In this document: piece after piece, positions 1 through 4,467 of the stretch
Layout of the letters: every line of letters starts with the position of its first letter
Numbering within the stretch: position 1 is the stretch's first letter
Assembly: GCA_002690445.1 (NCBI GenBank)
Contig: NZER01000058.1
Coordinates: 1 to 9,723, forward strand
DNA length: 9,723 nt
From: Candidatus Pacearchaeota archaeon
Lineage (GTDB): Archaea; Nanoarchaeota; Nanoarchaeia; Pacearchaeales; GW2011-AR1
Direction of reading: 5' to 3'
Notes under the pieces: model-generated
Database searches by the model: none
What the model saw: only the letters and a program-made list of their open reading frames with translations
Told to the model about the DNA's origin: nothing
Made by a program: the position numbers and the translations under genes

Positions 1-1
1 A

Positions 2-199
2 GACAGAAGTAGAGTGATCACTGCGGGAGCTTCAGCGTATCAGAGGATAGAAGATGCATTTGAAGCTACTGCTCGTAATCCTGCAAGCGGAGGTATAGGC
101 AGGTTGAGCTTCGAGAACATACCTGTATTGTTTGATCACACAATGGTCGCGAACAAGATCAAAATATCAATCGCTATGGAAAGTTTTGAGGTGGAATAA
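2..199 (+). CDS. C-terminal end of an unidentified protein (5' end outside window)
   Basis: The frame is open from the first bases of the window to a TAA at 197-199, so this is probably the last 65 codons of a longer gene. A GTG at 14 is possible as a start, but no Shine-Dalgarno site precedes it. The visible part ends in an alternating hydrophobic/charged stretch (NKIKISIAMESFEVE) that looks like closing beta strands, and it contains a glycine-rich turn (ASGGIGRL). It lies next to small phage genes, and a structural or tail protein is possible, but I do not recognise the family. The next gene starts inside its stop codon (TAATG), which implies translational coupling. Confidence 0.6.
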   Translation, partial: DRSRVITAGASAYQRIEDAFEATARNPASGGIGRLSFENIPVLFDHTMVANKIKISIAMESFEVE

Positions 200-294
200 T
201 GTTTGACTGGAGCGTATTCTGGACGTATTTCGGAGCGACATTCGGGATCGTGGTAATAATAGGCATAGCAAGTATCTTTATAAGGAGGAAGTAA
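199..294 (+). CDS. 31-residue single-pass membrane peptide
   Basis: This short frame starts at an ATG overlapping the previous stop (TAATG) and ends at a TAA overlapping the next start (TAATG), so it is locked into the operon on both sides. A GAGGTGG Shine-Dalgarno-like run lies just upstream, inside the preceding gene. The peptide has an aromatic N-terminus (FDWSVFWTYF), a hydrophobic span at about residues 11-28 (FGATFGIVVIIGIASIFI) and a basic end (RRK). That pattern suggests one membrane helix with the C-terminus in the cytoplasm. Phages carry many such peptides, including holin-like, antiholin and superinfection-exclusion proteins, but nothing here separates these roles. It is much shorter than classical holins, so I assign no function. 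Confidence 0.65.
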   Translation: MFDWSVFWTYFGATFGIVVIIGIASIFIRRK

Positions 295-566
295 TGGATG
301 AGAGTAAGAAGGCAGTAGAAGAAGGCACTGGCGTTAAAATGCCACTTGATCAGGAGGACTTAGTTACCAAACCTACAGTGCTAGTGATGCTGCGCAATAT
401 TAATAAGAATTTGCTTAGGCTTATCGATCTTATGCAGACACTTATAATCTCTGGCCCGCTAAAAACTGAATACGAGTCATTTAAGCGAGCTGCAGAAGCG
501 AAAGACTTGGATGCGCAAAGAGACAAAGAAAGGACGGATCGTGAAGATAAGAAGGGTGACAGTTGA
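294..566 (+). CDS. Hypothetical phage protein, 90 residues, helical and charged
   Basis: The start is well supported: AAGGAGG at 282-288 lies five bases before the ATG, and the ATG overlaps the upstream stop. Residues about 27-55 (KPTVLVMLRNINKNLLRLIDLMQTLIISG) look like an amphipathic or weakly hydrophobic helix. The rest is strongly charged and ends in a Lys/Asp/Glu/Arg-rich tail (about residues 63-90) that is probably coiled coil or disordered. The last 26 bases overlap the next gene in another frame. I do not recognise the family. The position after a membrane peptide could fit a role at the membrane, but that is a guess. Confidence 0.65.
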   Translation: MDESKKAVEEGTGVKMPLDQEDLVTKPTVLVMLRNINKNLLRLIDLMQTLIISGPLKTEYESFKRAAEAKDLDAQRDKERTDREDKKGDS

Positions 567-717
567 AAAAGATGGGCGCAGATATATTTGTATGTTCGGT
601 GTTACTGAGTGGATAATAAAGTGCGGGAAGTGCTTACATGGAAGGATTTGGGAGCTTGAAGAGGGGTATAGATGTAAAGTTTGCGGAGCAAAAGTGATAA
701 TGATTGAATATGGATAG
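541..717 (+). CDS. Small four-cysteine zinc-ribbon protein, 58 residues
   Basis: I place the start at GTG 541 because GAAAGGA (528-534) sits six bases upstream. An in-frame ATG at 511 would add ten residues but has no comparable site. Two CxxC knuckles, CGKC (residues 28-31) and CKVC (45-48), are separated by 13 residues, which is the layout of a zinc ribbon. A basic N-terminus (KIRRVTVEKDGRR) precedes them. Such small ribbons usually bind nucleic acid or a protein partner, and nothing identifies the partner here. It overlaps the preceding gene by 26 bases and ends 11 bases before the next start. It could also be a fragment of a larger zinc protein, but the start and stop signals look intact. 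Confidence 0.65.
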   Translation: MKIRRVTVEKDGRRYICMFGVTEWIIKCGKCLHGRIWELEEGYRCKVCGAKVIMIEYG

Positions 718-728
718 GAGGATAGGAT

Positions 729-884
729 ATGAAAAGAATAACAGTAAATCTTGAAGACGATGTGGCCAGAAAGCTAAAATTGGCTGCCACTATAAGCGAC
801 AAGACCATGAAAGACTACTTGGCTGCATTGATCGTATCGTCTGTAGGTACGATTAATGTAACTAGGAAGACGGAGGCAAAATGA
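729..884 (+). CDS. Ribbon-helix-helix (CopG/Arc-like) DNA-binding protein, 51 residues
   Basis: AGGAGG at 716-721 lies seven bases before the ATG, and the TGA at 882-884 overlaps the next gene as ATGA. The first residues (KRITVNLEDD) match the single beta strand that opens ribbon-helix-helix proteins and inserts into the DNA major groove. They are followed by a helix (DVARKLKLAATI), a turn, and a second helix (DKTMKDYLAALIVSS). The length is typical of Arc/CopG-like repressors, which bind as dimers. In phages these are often autoregulators or nicking/antitoxin-type factors. No obvious operator lies next to this gene, so its target may be elsewhere. The fold call rests on pattern only. Confidence 0.72.
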   Translation: MKRITVNLEDDVARKLKLAATISDKTMKDYLAALIVSSVGTINVTRKTEAK

Positions 885-1075
885 TAATAGATTTATCTGA
901 AGGGACAATAGATGGTGAGCCAGTCTATATAAAAATGTATGGTAGTATATATAAGGTAGAGCAGTATCAGATAGCAAGTGCCATGAATGATTTAGTTAAT
1001 AAGTGGACAAGTGATAATATAATACGCTTATGTACTTGGCAAGAAGTAGAAGAATTGGAAAAGGAAGAGGGTTAA
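881..1075 (+). CDS. Hypothetical protein, 64 residues, last gene of the left rightward cluster
   Basis: GGAGG at 872-876 lies four bases before the ATG, which overlaps the upstream TGA (ATGA). The product is acidic. Its N-terminal half looks like beta strands (MIIDLSEGTIDGEPVYIKMYGSIYKV, read in two strands) and its C-terminal half like a helix (ASAMNDLVNKW and WQEVEELEKEEG). I do not recognise a family. The stop TAA (1073-1075) falls in the loop of a transcription-terminator hairpin, and the last codons (EKEEG) are encoded by its left arm. The stop also overlaps, on the other strand, the stop of the convergent gene. This marks the end of the rightward operon. Confidence 0.65.
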   Translation: MIIDLSEGTIDGEPVYIKMYGSIYKVEQYQIASAMNDLVNKWTSDNIIRLCTWQEVEELEKEEG

Positions 1076-1091
1076 ACTCCCTCTTCTTTTT
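1059..1091. terminator. Shared hairpin terminator between convergent operons
   Basis: GAAGAGGG (1064-1071) and CCCTCTTC (1079-1086) form an eight-base-pair stem around the seven-base loop TTAAACT. It is extended outward by a G-U pair and A-T pairs to 1059 and 1091. A run of five T follows on the plus strand (1087-1091), giving a standard intrinsic terminator for rightward transcription. On the minus strand the flank is CTTTTCC, which is a poorer T tract, so leftward termination may be weaker. Both convergent genes stop inside the loop. Confidence 0.8.
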
Positions 1092-1311
1092 CACACCTCG
1101 TACAAAACCATTTATGGGACACATCTCCTAGATGTTCTACTTTTTCTCTTATCAGTAACATCACACCTCTGCATGGGTGCTTATGTACTTTAAAACTCGG
1201 GACCGCGTAGACACCAAAGACTGTCAGAATAGGTAGGTTATGAGTTTTTGTTGCTTCGATTGAATTCGCCTTTGGCTTCTTCAACCGAAATCTTCTTTTC
1301 TTTTTTGACAA
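1072..1311 (-). CDS. Small Cys/His zinc-binding protein, last gene of the leftward operon
   Basis: The C-terminal half carries spaced metal-ligand residues, HKHPC about 30 residues before WFCTRC, consistent with a zinc-binding knuckle or treble-clef-like fold. The start is uncertain. I chose TTG at 1309-1311 because AGAGAGG lies five bases upstream on the minus strand, giving 79 residues with a very basic start (SKKKRRFRLKKPK). An ATG exists at 1374, but it would overlap the previous gene by more than 130 bases. Even with the TTG start the overlap is 74 bases. An alternative is that this is the zinc-binding tail of the upstream gene, separated from it by a one-base frameshift. The stop lies in the loop of the shared terminator. 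Confidence 0.5.
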   Translation of the reverse strand: MSKKKRRFRLKKPKANSIEATKTHNLPILTVFGVYAVPSFKVHKHPCRGVMLLIREKVEHLGDVSHKWFCTRCEKEEGV

Positions 1312-1492
1312 TGAAACCTCTCTTGTAGTAACTATTAAATATATCATACAGTATTTCGCTGATCTGTTTATCAAAATTAGATATCATTCCTTTAACCATT
1401 CTTTCAGTAATAAAGTTTGTATATTCATACTCATCACCAATTTTACAGCAGAAGACATATTCTATTTCCATCTGATCTTTAGCTTCATCCAT
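1238..1492 (-). CDS. Hypothetical protein, 84 residues
   Basis: The minus-strand ATG at 1490-1492 is preceded by GGAGG (CCTCC at 1500-1504 on the plus strand) with a seven-base spacer. It is therefore preferred over the ATG at 1498, which is too close to that site, and over a TTG at 1519. The product has an acidic N-terminus with a probable strand (IEYVFCCKIGDEYEYTNF) and then a long helix (about residues 33-58). The tail is Lys/Glu rich (VKKEKKISVEEAKGEF). I recognise no family. It overlaps the upstream gene by 31 bases and the downstream one by 74. The second overlap is unusually long and falls at an A-rich run, so a frameshift between the two is worth considering. Confidence 0.6.
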   Translation of the reverse strand: MDEAKDQMEIEYVFCCKIGDEYEYTNFITERMVKGMISNFDKQISEILYDIFNSYYKRGFIVKKEKKISVEEAKGEFNRSNKNS

Positions 1493-1653
1493 AACCATGC
1501 CTCCAGTCTTAGTTTCCAAAATCTTGGTCCTCCCTTGAAAAATGCATCACATTCTGCATCACTCAGCGCTCTTGGCCATGAGTAATAGTCACAGGTCCAG
1601 TTCTTAATGCAGTTGCTCGAGATATCACGCTCTTTAAATAGTTCGGTTATCAT
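1462..1653 (-). CDS. Hypothetical protein, 63 residues, tryptophan- and cysteine-rich
   Basis: The ATG overlaps the stop of the preceding leftward gene (ATGA at 1653-1650), so translation is probably coupled. Only a weak GTAGG lies upstream. Six tryptophans in 63 residues is high, and the three cysteines (NCIKNWTCDYYSWPRALSDAECDAFF) are widely spaced. The C-terminal stretch (RFWKLRLEAWLWMKLKIRWK) is an amphipathic, basic, aromatic helix that could touch a membrane or nucleic acid. However, its last 31 bases also encode the start of the next gene, so part of this composition may reflect that overlap. I do not recognise the family. Confidence 0.55.
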   Translation of the reverse strand: MITELFKERDISSNCIKNWTCDYYSWPRALSDAECDAFFKGGPRFWKLRLEAWLWMKLKIRWK

Positions 1654-1868
1654 AGCTTATACCTACTTTCTCTTGCTTCTTTTTTTGTTTCTACTACTAC
1701 AACAGATAAATCCAGTAGTTTTAATAACATATTAAGCCTATACCATGCACTATGGCTATCATCATATAAAAATCCTATAGTATTACGCGCTGCAGCTTTC
1801 TTATCTGTAGCATCTATCCACTTAGCACCAATCATTTTTATATCATATACGACTCTATATTCTGTCAT
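1650..1868 (-). CDS. Hypothetical protein, 72 residues
   Basis: GGGAG lies six bases before the minus-strand ATG, which overlaps the stop of the peptidase gene upstream (TAATG). The order of predicted elements is strand, helix, then a hydrophobic helix or strand: TEYRVVYDIKM and GAKWIDATDKKAAARNTIGF, then RLNMLLKLLDLSVVVVETKKEA. Short proteins opening with a Y-V-V-Y strand and a W-I-x-A-x-D-x-x-A-A segment are common in phage accessory regions, where they are thought to be small alpha/beta proteins. No catalytic motif is visible and I assign no function. It sits directly downstream of the peptidase and upstream of three more small leftward genes. Confidence 0.65.
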   Translation of the reverse strand: MTEYRVVYDIKMIGAKWIDATDKKAAARNTIGFLYDDSHSAWYRLNMLLKLLDLSVVVVETKKEARESRYKL

Positions 1869-2317
1869 TAACTTCTCCCCCTTGCTTTATACCCTCTGAA
1901 GTCCAGATGGATAAAATTATCGTCTGCATAGTAAAAATACCCGTGAACCTTAGCGTTTCCAGTATGGCGCATAACATACGATTCTACGATTATCAGCCTT
2001 TTTCTGGGAAAGTAGAAGTCCACTGCTGAAGGGTGCTGCATCCTAGGATCCTCTGGTATAGTGTGGTAGCTTCTGGGCTTGCCGCCTTCGCGCCTATTAT
2101 GCTCGGGGCATCTGTAAGCGCTGTTTATGATACATGCGCTGTTAATATCGCGCCTCAAAGGATTTAAGAAATACCATGCCAGATGGAAATAATGGGCTTC
2201 TGCTATGGGCGGGAGCGCATCATCGCAATACTGGCCTCCGCACTTACACTCGAATTCGTCTCTTTCAAAATACTGTAGCGCATCCCAATCATAAGGTCTT
2301 ATATACTCCATTATCAT
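1868..2317 (-). CDS. M15-family zinc D-Ala-D-Ala carboxypeptidase/endopeptidase, endolysin candidate
   Basis: The 149-residue product matches the small M15_3-type layout. It has an N-terminal F-x-C-x-CG segment (EFECKCGG, about residues 21-28), a helix ending in LNPLRRDI, the core motif NSAYRCPEHNRREGG (65-79), SYH (83-85), AVD (98-100) and a final IHLDFRG (136-142). The expected zinc ligands are His85, Asp100 and His137. Members cut D-Ala-containing peptide bonds in peptidoglycan, and many phage endolysins belong here. There is no signal peptide or cell-wall-binding domain. His85 and Asp100 are 15 residues apart, against 7 in the classic SxHxxGxAxD motif, so this enzyme carries an insertion at the active site. 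The start may be ATG 2317 or 2311, and only a weak AAGGGCG site precedes them. A lysis role is inference. Confidence 0.82.
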   Translation of the reverse strand: MIMEYIRPYDWDALQYFERDEFECKCGGQYCDDALPPIAEAHYFHLAWYFLNPLRRDINSACIINSAYRCPEHNRREGGKPRSYHTIPEDPRMQHPSAVDFYFPRKRLIIVESYVMRHTGNAKVHGYFYYADDNFIHLDFRGYKARGRS

Positions 2318-2321
2318 ATCA

Positions 2322-2828
2322 TCACGCCCTTAAAGGTTTACCATCTGGCATAACCAGACTGGATTTTGGTAGTTTTTCTTTTTCCTCAGCTTCTTTTTTA
2401 CGTCTCTGAGCTTCTTTTGGGAAGATATAAGGCTTTAAAAGCTCTCCCATTACATTAAACATTTGCGCTTTAAAGCTGTCACGCATTACATCTGTAGGGG
2501 TGTTAACAGTTAACGCCAGTTCACTAGGATTGTTTGCCTCTGCATAATCAGTCCAGATATTGATCTTTACGCTATGCGCGTAGACTATCTTGTTATTAGG
2601 GAGTCTAATATTGCCTTTGCTTGTGAGAGTAAAGATATAATAGAGATCGAATAGTGTCTCGACCTCAGCTTTTATGTCGATTATTATTTCCTTCAGCGCT
2701 TTTATAGCTGTAATGTCATTGACATAAGAGAATAGGTGGCACTTCTCGGTGATTTTGTGGTTTATCCCATTTTTAGTCATTTTGAGGTTGGCATTGGCCA
2801 GTATTCCCTCGTATTCTTTGCTGTTCAT
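2322..2828 (-). CDS. Hypothetical phage protein, 168 residues
   Basis: The minus-strand ATG at 2826-2828 overlaps the upstream stop (ATGA), and AAGGAG lies 11 bases upstream, a rather long spacer. The product appears to be a mixed alpha/beta protein. It has a long helix around residues 43-65 (AIKALKEIIIDIKAEVETLFDLYY), strands (YIFTLTSKGNIRL and KIVYAHSVKINIW), and a helix near residues 115-135. A Lys/Glu-rich helix follows (about 137-153), ending in a short extended tail. No catalytic motif or known domain is apparent. It is the second gene of the leftward operon, between the winged-helix protein and the M15 peptidase. It is probably cytoplasmic, since there is no signal or membrane segment. 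Confidence 0.7.
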   Translation of the reverse strand: MNSKEYEGILANANLKMTKNGINHKITEKCHLFSYVNDITAIKALKEIIIDIKAEVETLFDLYYIFTLTSKGNIRLPNNKIVYAHSVKINIWTDYAEANNPSELALTVNTPTDVMRDSFKAQMFNVMGELLKPYIFPKEAQRRKKEAEEKEKLPKSSLVMPDGKPLRA

Positions 2829-3061
2829 ATCTTGGATCGCTCCTTCCAGAAGTCTAAACTGATCCTGAATGTAGTCTGGTATTTTTCTATTATACCATCT
2901 TCCATCAGGTCATACATGATATTCTTGGCCTCTTCCCGCTCGATCTTCATGGAAGTCTGCAGATGGTAGATCGTAACATAGCGGGTTCGGATCCTCATCA
3001 GATAGCGCAGAACTTCTTTCGGATACTTGCCGATTCGCATCTTGAAATCTCTTGCATCCAT
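2825..3061 (-). CDS. Winged-helix-like DNA-binding protein, 78 residues, first gene of the leftward operon
   Basis: AAAGGA lies four bases before the minus-strand ATG, and a near-consensus promoter lies directly upstream. The sequence fits a winged helix: helix 1 (YPKEVLRYLMRIRT), helix 2 (TIYHLQTSMKI), recognition helix (REEAKNIMYDLMEDGII), then a two-strand wing (EKYQTTFRISLDFW). The phrase VLRYLM...EEA..IMYDLMEDGIIEKY is typical of MarR/ArsR-like or replication-associated winged helices, in which the last helix is followed by G-I-I. It is the first gene read from the divergent control region, so autoregulation or control of the opposing operon is a natural guess. The fold call is from pattern only, and target DNA is not shown. 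Confidence 0.65.
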   Translation of the reverse strand: MDARDFKMRIGKYPKEVLRYLMRIRTRYVTIYHLQTSMKIEREEAKNIMYDLMEDGIIEKYQTTFRISLDFWKERSKI

Positions 3062-3093
3062 ATAATCCTTTCAAATAAAAAAATAATTAATTA

Positions 3094-3122
3094 ATAATAA
3101 TAAAAATAAAGCATTTTGTCAA
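3094..3122 (-). promoter_or_regulatory. Leftward sigma70-like promoter
   Basis: Read on the minus strand, TTGACA (3122-3117) matches the -35 consensus exactly, and TATTAT (3099-3094) follows after a 17-base spacer. Transcription would start near 3087 and give an AT-rich leader of about 25 bases before the winged-helix gene. A strongly AT-rich tract (about 3073-3111) covers the -10 box and spacer. This is the best promoter match in the window. Confidence 0.8.
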
Positions 3123-3131
3123 GTATTTGAC
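3118..3131. repeat. Inverted repeat formed by the two divergent -35 boxes (candidate operator)
   Basis: GTCAA (3118-3122) and TTGAC (3127-3131) are perfect inverted arms around the four-base centre GTAT. Each arm is most of one -35 hexamer. The symmetry may only reflect two similar -35 boxes placed back to back, or it may be a dimer-binding operator. Nearby regulators that could bind it are the winged-helix protein (leftward) and the ribbon-helix-helix protein (rightward). Confidence 0.45.
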
Positions 3132-3155
3132 GTAAAGTTGTGAAAGTGATAAACT
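3127..3155 (+). promoter_or_regulatory. Rightward sigma70-like promoter for the packaging operon
   Basis: TTGACG (3127-3132) and TAAACT (3150-3155) are separated by 17 bases, and a TG one base before the -10 box (3147-3148) makes it an extended -10. The predicted start is near 3162, giving a short leader with AAAGGAG (3166-3172) before the ATG at 3177. The -35 box is only four bases from the -35 box of the leftward promoter, so one bound regulator could affect both. Confidence 0.72.
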
Positions 3156-3176
3156 GTTATAAATGAAAGGAGTAAC

Positions 3177-3404
3177 ATGAATAAAAAAGACTTAATAAGG
3201 GTAAGTACGGACATTCCATTTAATATCTGGGCCGATCTGCATAAGAGAGCAAAGCGCGAGAAGATGACTATCAGGCCATATCTGGCAAGACTGCTTGAAA
3301 AATTTGTAGCATATCAGGAACAGGAGGAAGCAAATGAACGAGACGAAGTTGTGGCTGAAATTCCGGAAGGAGTGGCTAAAACAGCACCCGAGGAGCTTTA
3401 TTAA
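3177..3404 (+). CDS. Ribbon-helix-helix DNA-binding protein, 75 residues
   Basis: AAAGGAG (3166-3172) lies four bases before the ATG, and this is the first gene after the rightward promoter. The opening KDLIRVSTDIP resembles the beta strand of ribbon-helix-helix proteins. It is followed by helix 1 (FNIWADLHKRAKREKM) and helix 2 (IRPYLARLLEKFVAYQEQ), the Arc/MetJ-like order. Such proteins bind operators as dimers, so it may regulate the divergent promoters beside it. The domain is complete by about residue 50. Residues 53-75 are encoded in DNA that also encodes the start of the nuclease gene in another frame (a 71-base overlap), so this tail may be of little importance. Confidence 0.72.
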   Translation: MNKKDLIRVSTDIPFNIWADLHKRAKREKMTIRPYLARLLEKFVAYQEQEEANERDEVVAEIPEGVAKTAPEELY

Positions 3405-3813
3405 TAAGATCAGTCAGAGGTTCCAGTCTGGATTTCCTGATGTAATATGTATAGATGATCGGAAAGTAAACTTTGTGGAGTTGAAGGTTGGCAATAATAA
3501 GCCTACAAAGTTGCAGCGCAAAGTGCTTGATGATATATATAATTCTACAGGTAGATCATTTGTGTTGATTTTTAAAAATGATAAATATTATATATATAGA
3601 GGAGATGGGTTGTTATATGAAGATGATTGTCTAAGCAAAATAGTTAGTTTTATTAATAAGGAGGAAGTTGATTATGGTGATAACTATACTTATTTTAACA
3701 AGTCTAATTCTAGTGGCGGCTTTTTTAGTTTTATTTTTCGTGATAGGGATAGCAGGAAAACTTCAAGAAGTGGAGAAAAATCTGGTAGACGAAGTAAAAG
3801 ACGCGAAATTTAA
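3334..3813 (+). CDS. VRR-NUC-like PD-(D/E)xK nuclease, 159 residues with overprinted tail
   Basis: AGGAGG (3322-3327) is six bases before the ATG. The core fits the VRR-NUC type of restriction-like nuclease: a basic, aromatic helix (KLWLKFRKEWLKQHPRSF), GFPDVICI with Gly33-Pro35-Asp36, FVELK with Glu49 and Lys51, and Gln61 in the following helix (KLQRKVLDDIY). These give the D-x(12)-E-x-K active site expected for metal-dependent cleavage of DNA, probably structured or branched substrates in this family. A further strand pair (FVLIFKNDKYYIYRGDG) follows. From residue 114 onward the frame lies inside the next gene and becomes Ser/Arg/Lys rich, which looks like read-through beyond the natural domain end. 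Its substrate is not known; a role in resolving replication or packaging intermediates is inference. Confidence 0.8.
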   Translation: MNETKLWLKFRKEWLKQHPRSFINKISQRFQSGFPDVICIDDRKVNFVELKVGNNKPTKLQRKVLDDIYNSTGRSFVLIFKNDKYYIYRGDGLLYEDDCLSKIVSFINKEEVDYGDNYTYFNKSNSSGGFFSFIFRDRDSRKTSRSGEKSGRRSKRREI

Positions 3814-3943
3814 GATCCTTAAGCAGTTGGATGCAAATAAAAAGGTTTTAACTACACCAGTTCCGAGCATAGAAACAAGGGATGATGAGGATCTTTATGA
3901 GGAGGAATATGCAAGAGAAAAAGCAAAACGAGAAAACACTTAA
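3674..3943 (+). CDS. Membrane-anchored coiled-coil protein, 89 residues
   Basis: AAGGAGG (3658-3664) is nine bases before ATG 3674. A TTG at 3668 would be too close to that site. Residues 2-27 are an almost unbroken hydrophobic helix (from VITILILTSLILVA to FVIGIAG), without a signal-cleavage pattern, so it is a single membrane anchor. A heptad-like helix follows (KLQEVEKNLVDEVKDAKFKILKQL, about 28-51), then a Pro/Thr linker and an acidic end (DDEDLYEEEY). The first 140 bases overlap the nuclease frame, but the composition and Shine-Dalgarno site favour this frame as the established gene. A spanin, a holin partner or a membrane-tethered regulator are all possible and I cannot choose among them. 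Confidence 0.7.
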   Translation: MVITILILTSLILVAAFLVLFFVIGIAGKLQEVEKNLVDEVKDAKFKILKQLDANKKVLTTPVPSIETRDDEDLYEEEYAREKAKRENT

Positions 3944-4466
3944 TATATGCGGAGCAAAGAGTAAAAGATCAGGTGAGCCATGTCAGGCGAAACCAATGGA
4001 CAATGGAAGATGTCGTATGCATGGCGGTATGAATAAAGATGATAAGAGGTTCTTGCCAGACAATCCACGAAATCCAGTCGGAGCGCCTATAAAACATGGG
4101 CGGTACTCGAAATATCTAAAAGGCAAATTAGGGGATAAAGTTGAAGCATTTGCAAACGATAAGGAAATATTGGACATGACTGCAGAGCTTGTGCAAACAA
4201 GAGCGCTGCTTACAAGGATCCTAGAGGAATTAGACAAAGATAAGTATGCTCAGGAAGATGTAGATAACTTTAATAAACTCACAGATCAGGTCAGAAAACT
4301 TACAGAATCCATAATCAAGATAGAGACAATCAAGAAATATGCCATGACTCCTGAAGAGGTCCACAGGATAATGAAAGCTATAGGTGGAGTAATATTTAAG
4401 GAGATCAAAGATGAGGATCTGCGCGATAGAGTTGTAAAAGAAATAGACAAGATAAAGGTGATGTAA
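3909..4466 (+). CDS. HGG-motif zinc protein, candidate small terminase subunit, 185 residues
   Basis: The N-terminal C-x(10)-C-x(9)-C-x2-H-G-G segment (Cys14, Cys25, Cys35, His38) is the small zinc module seen in many phage proteins encoded just before the large terminase. It is followed by NPVGAPIKHGRYSKYL. Residues about 55-150 are mostly helical (AELVQTRALLTRILEEL and TDQVRKLTESIIKIETIKKY), which could form an oligomer core. The last part (EEVHRIMKAIGGVIFKEI) is also helical. The location upstream of the large terminase fits a small terminase that recognises DNA and assembles as a ring, but this is inference from context. I chose ATG 3909 (AGGAGG three bases upstream); ATG 3897 (GAGG, six-base spacer) and ATG 3882 are alternatives. 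It overlaps the preceding gene by 35 bases. Confidence 0.72.
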   Translation: MQEKKQNEKTLNICGAKSKRSGEPCQAKPMDNGRCRMHGGMNKDDKRFLPDNPRNPVGAPIKHGRYSKYLKGKLGDKVEAFANDKEILDMTAELVQTRALLTRILEELDKDKYAQEDVDNFNKLTDQVRKLTESIIKIETIKKYAMTPEEVHRIMKAIGGVIFKEIKDEDLRDRVVKEIDKIKVM

Positions 4467-4467
4467 T

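Noticed and set aside
602..977. Leftward open frames opposite the zinc ribbon and ribbon-helix-helix genes
   Set aside because: They lack ribosome-binding sites, have low-complexity Ser/Leu/Tyr-rich translations, and lie opposite well-supported coupled genes.
1300..1312. Programmed -1 frameshift at the A-run on the minus strand
   Set aside because: The phase of the run (GTC AAA AAA G) does not place an A-AAA-AAG slip site in frame, and the second frame is reached by +1, not -1.
2176..2409. Rightward open frame opposite the M15 peptidase
   Set aside because: The opposite strand carries a recognisable peptidase; this frame has no start signal and spans two leftward genes.
2736..2969. Rightward open frame with a hydrophobic translation
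   Set aside because: It is antisense to the winged-helix gene and has no Shine-Dalgarno site; the hydrophobicity comes from the complement of charged helix codons.
3073..3111. AT-rich tract as a replication origin
   Set aside because: No iterated repeats or initiator gene lie nearby; it coincides with the leftward promoter's -10 region and leader.
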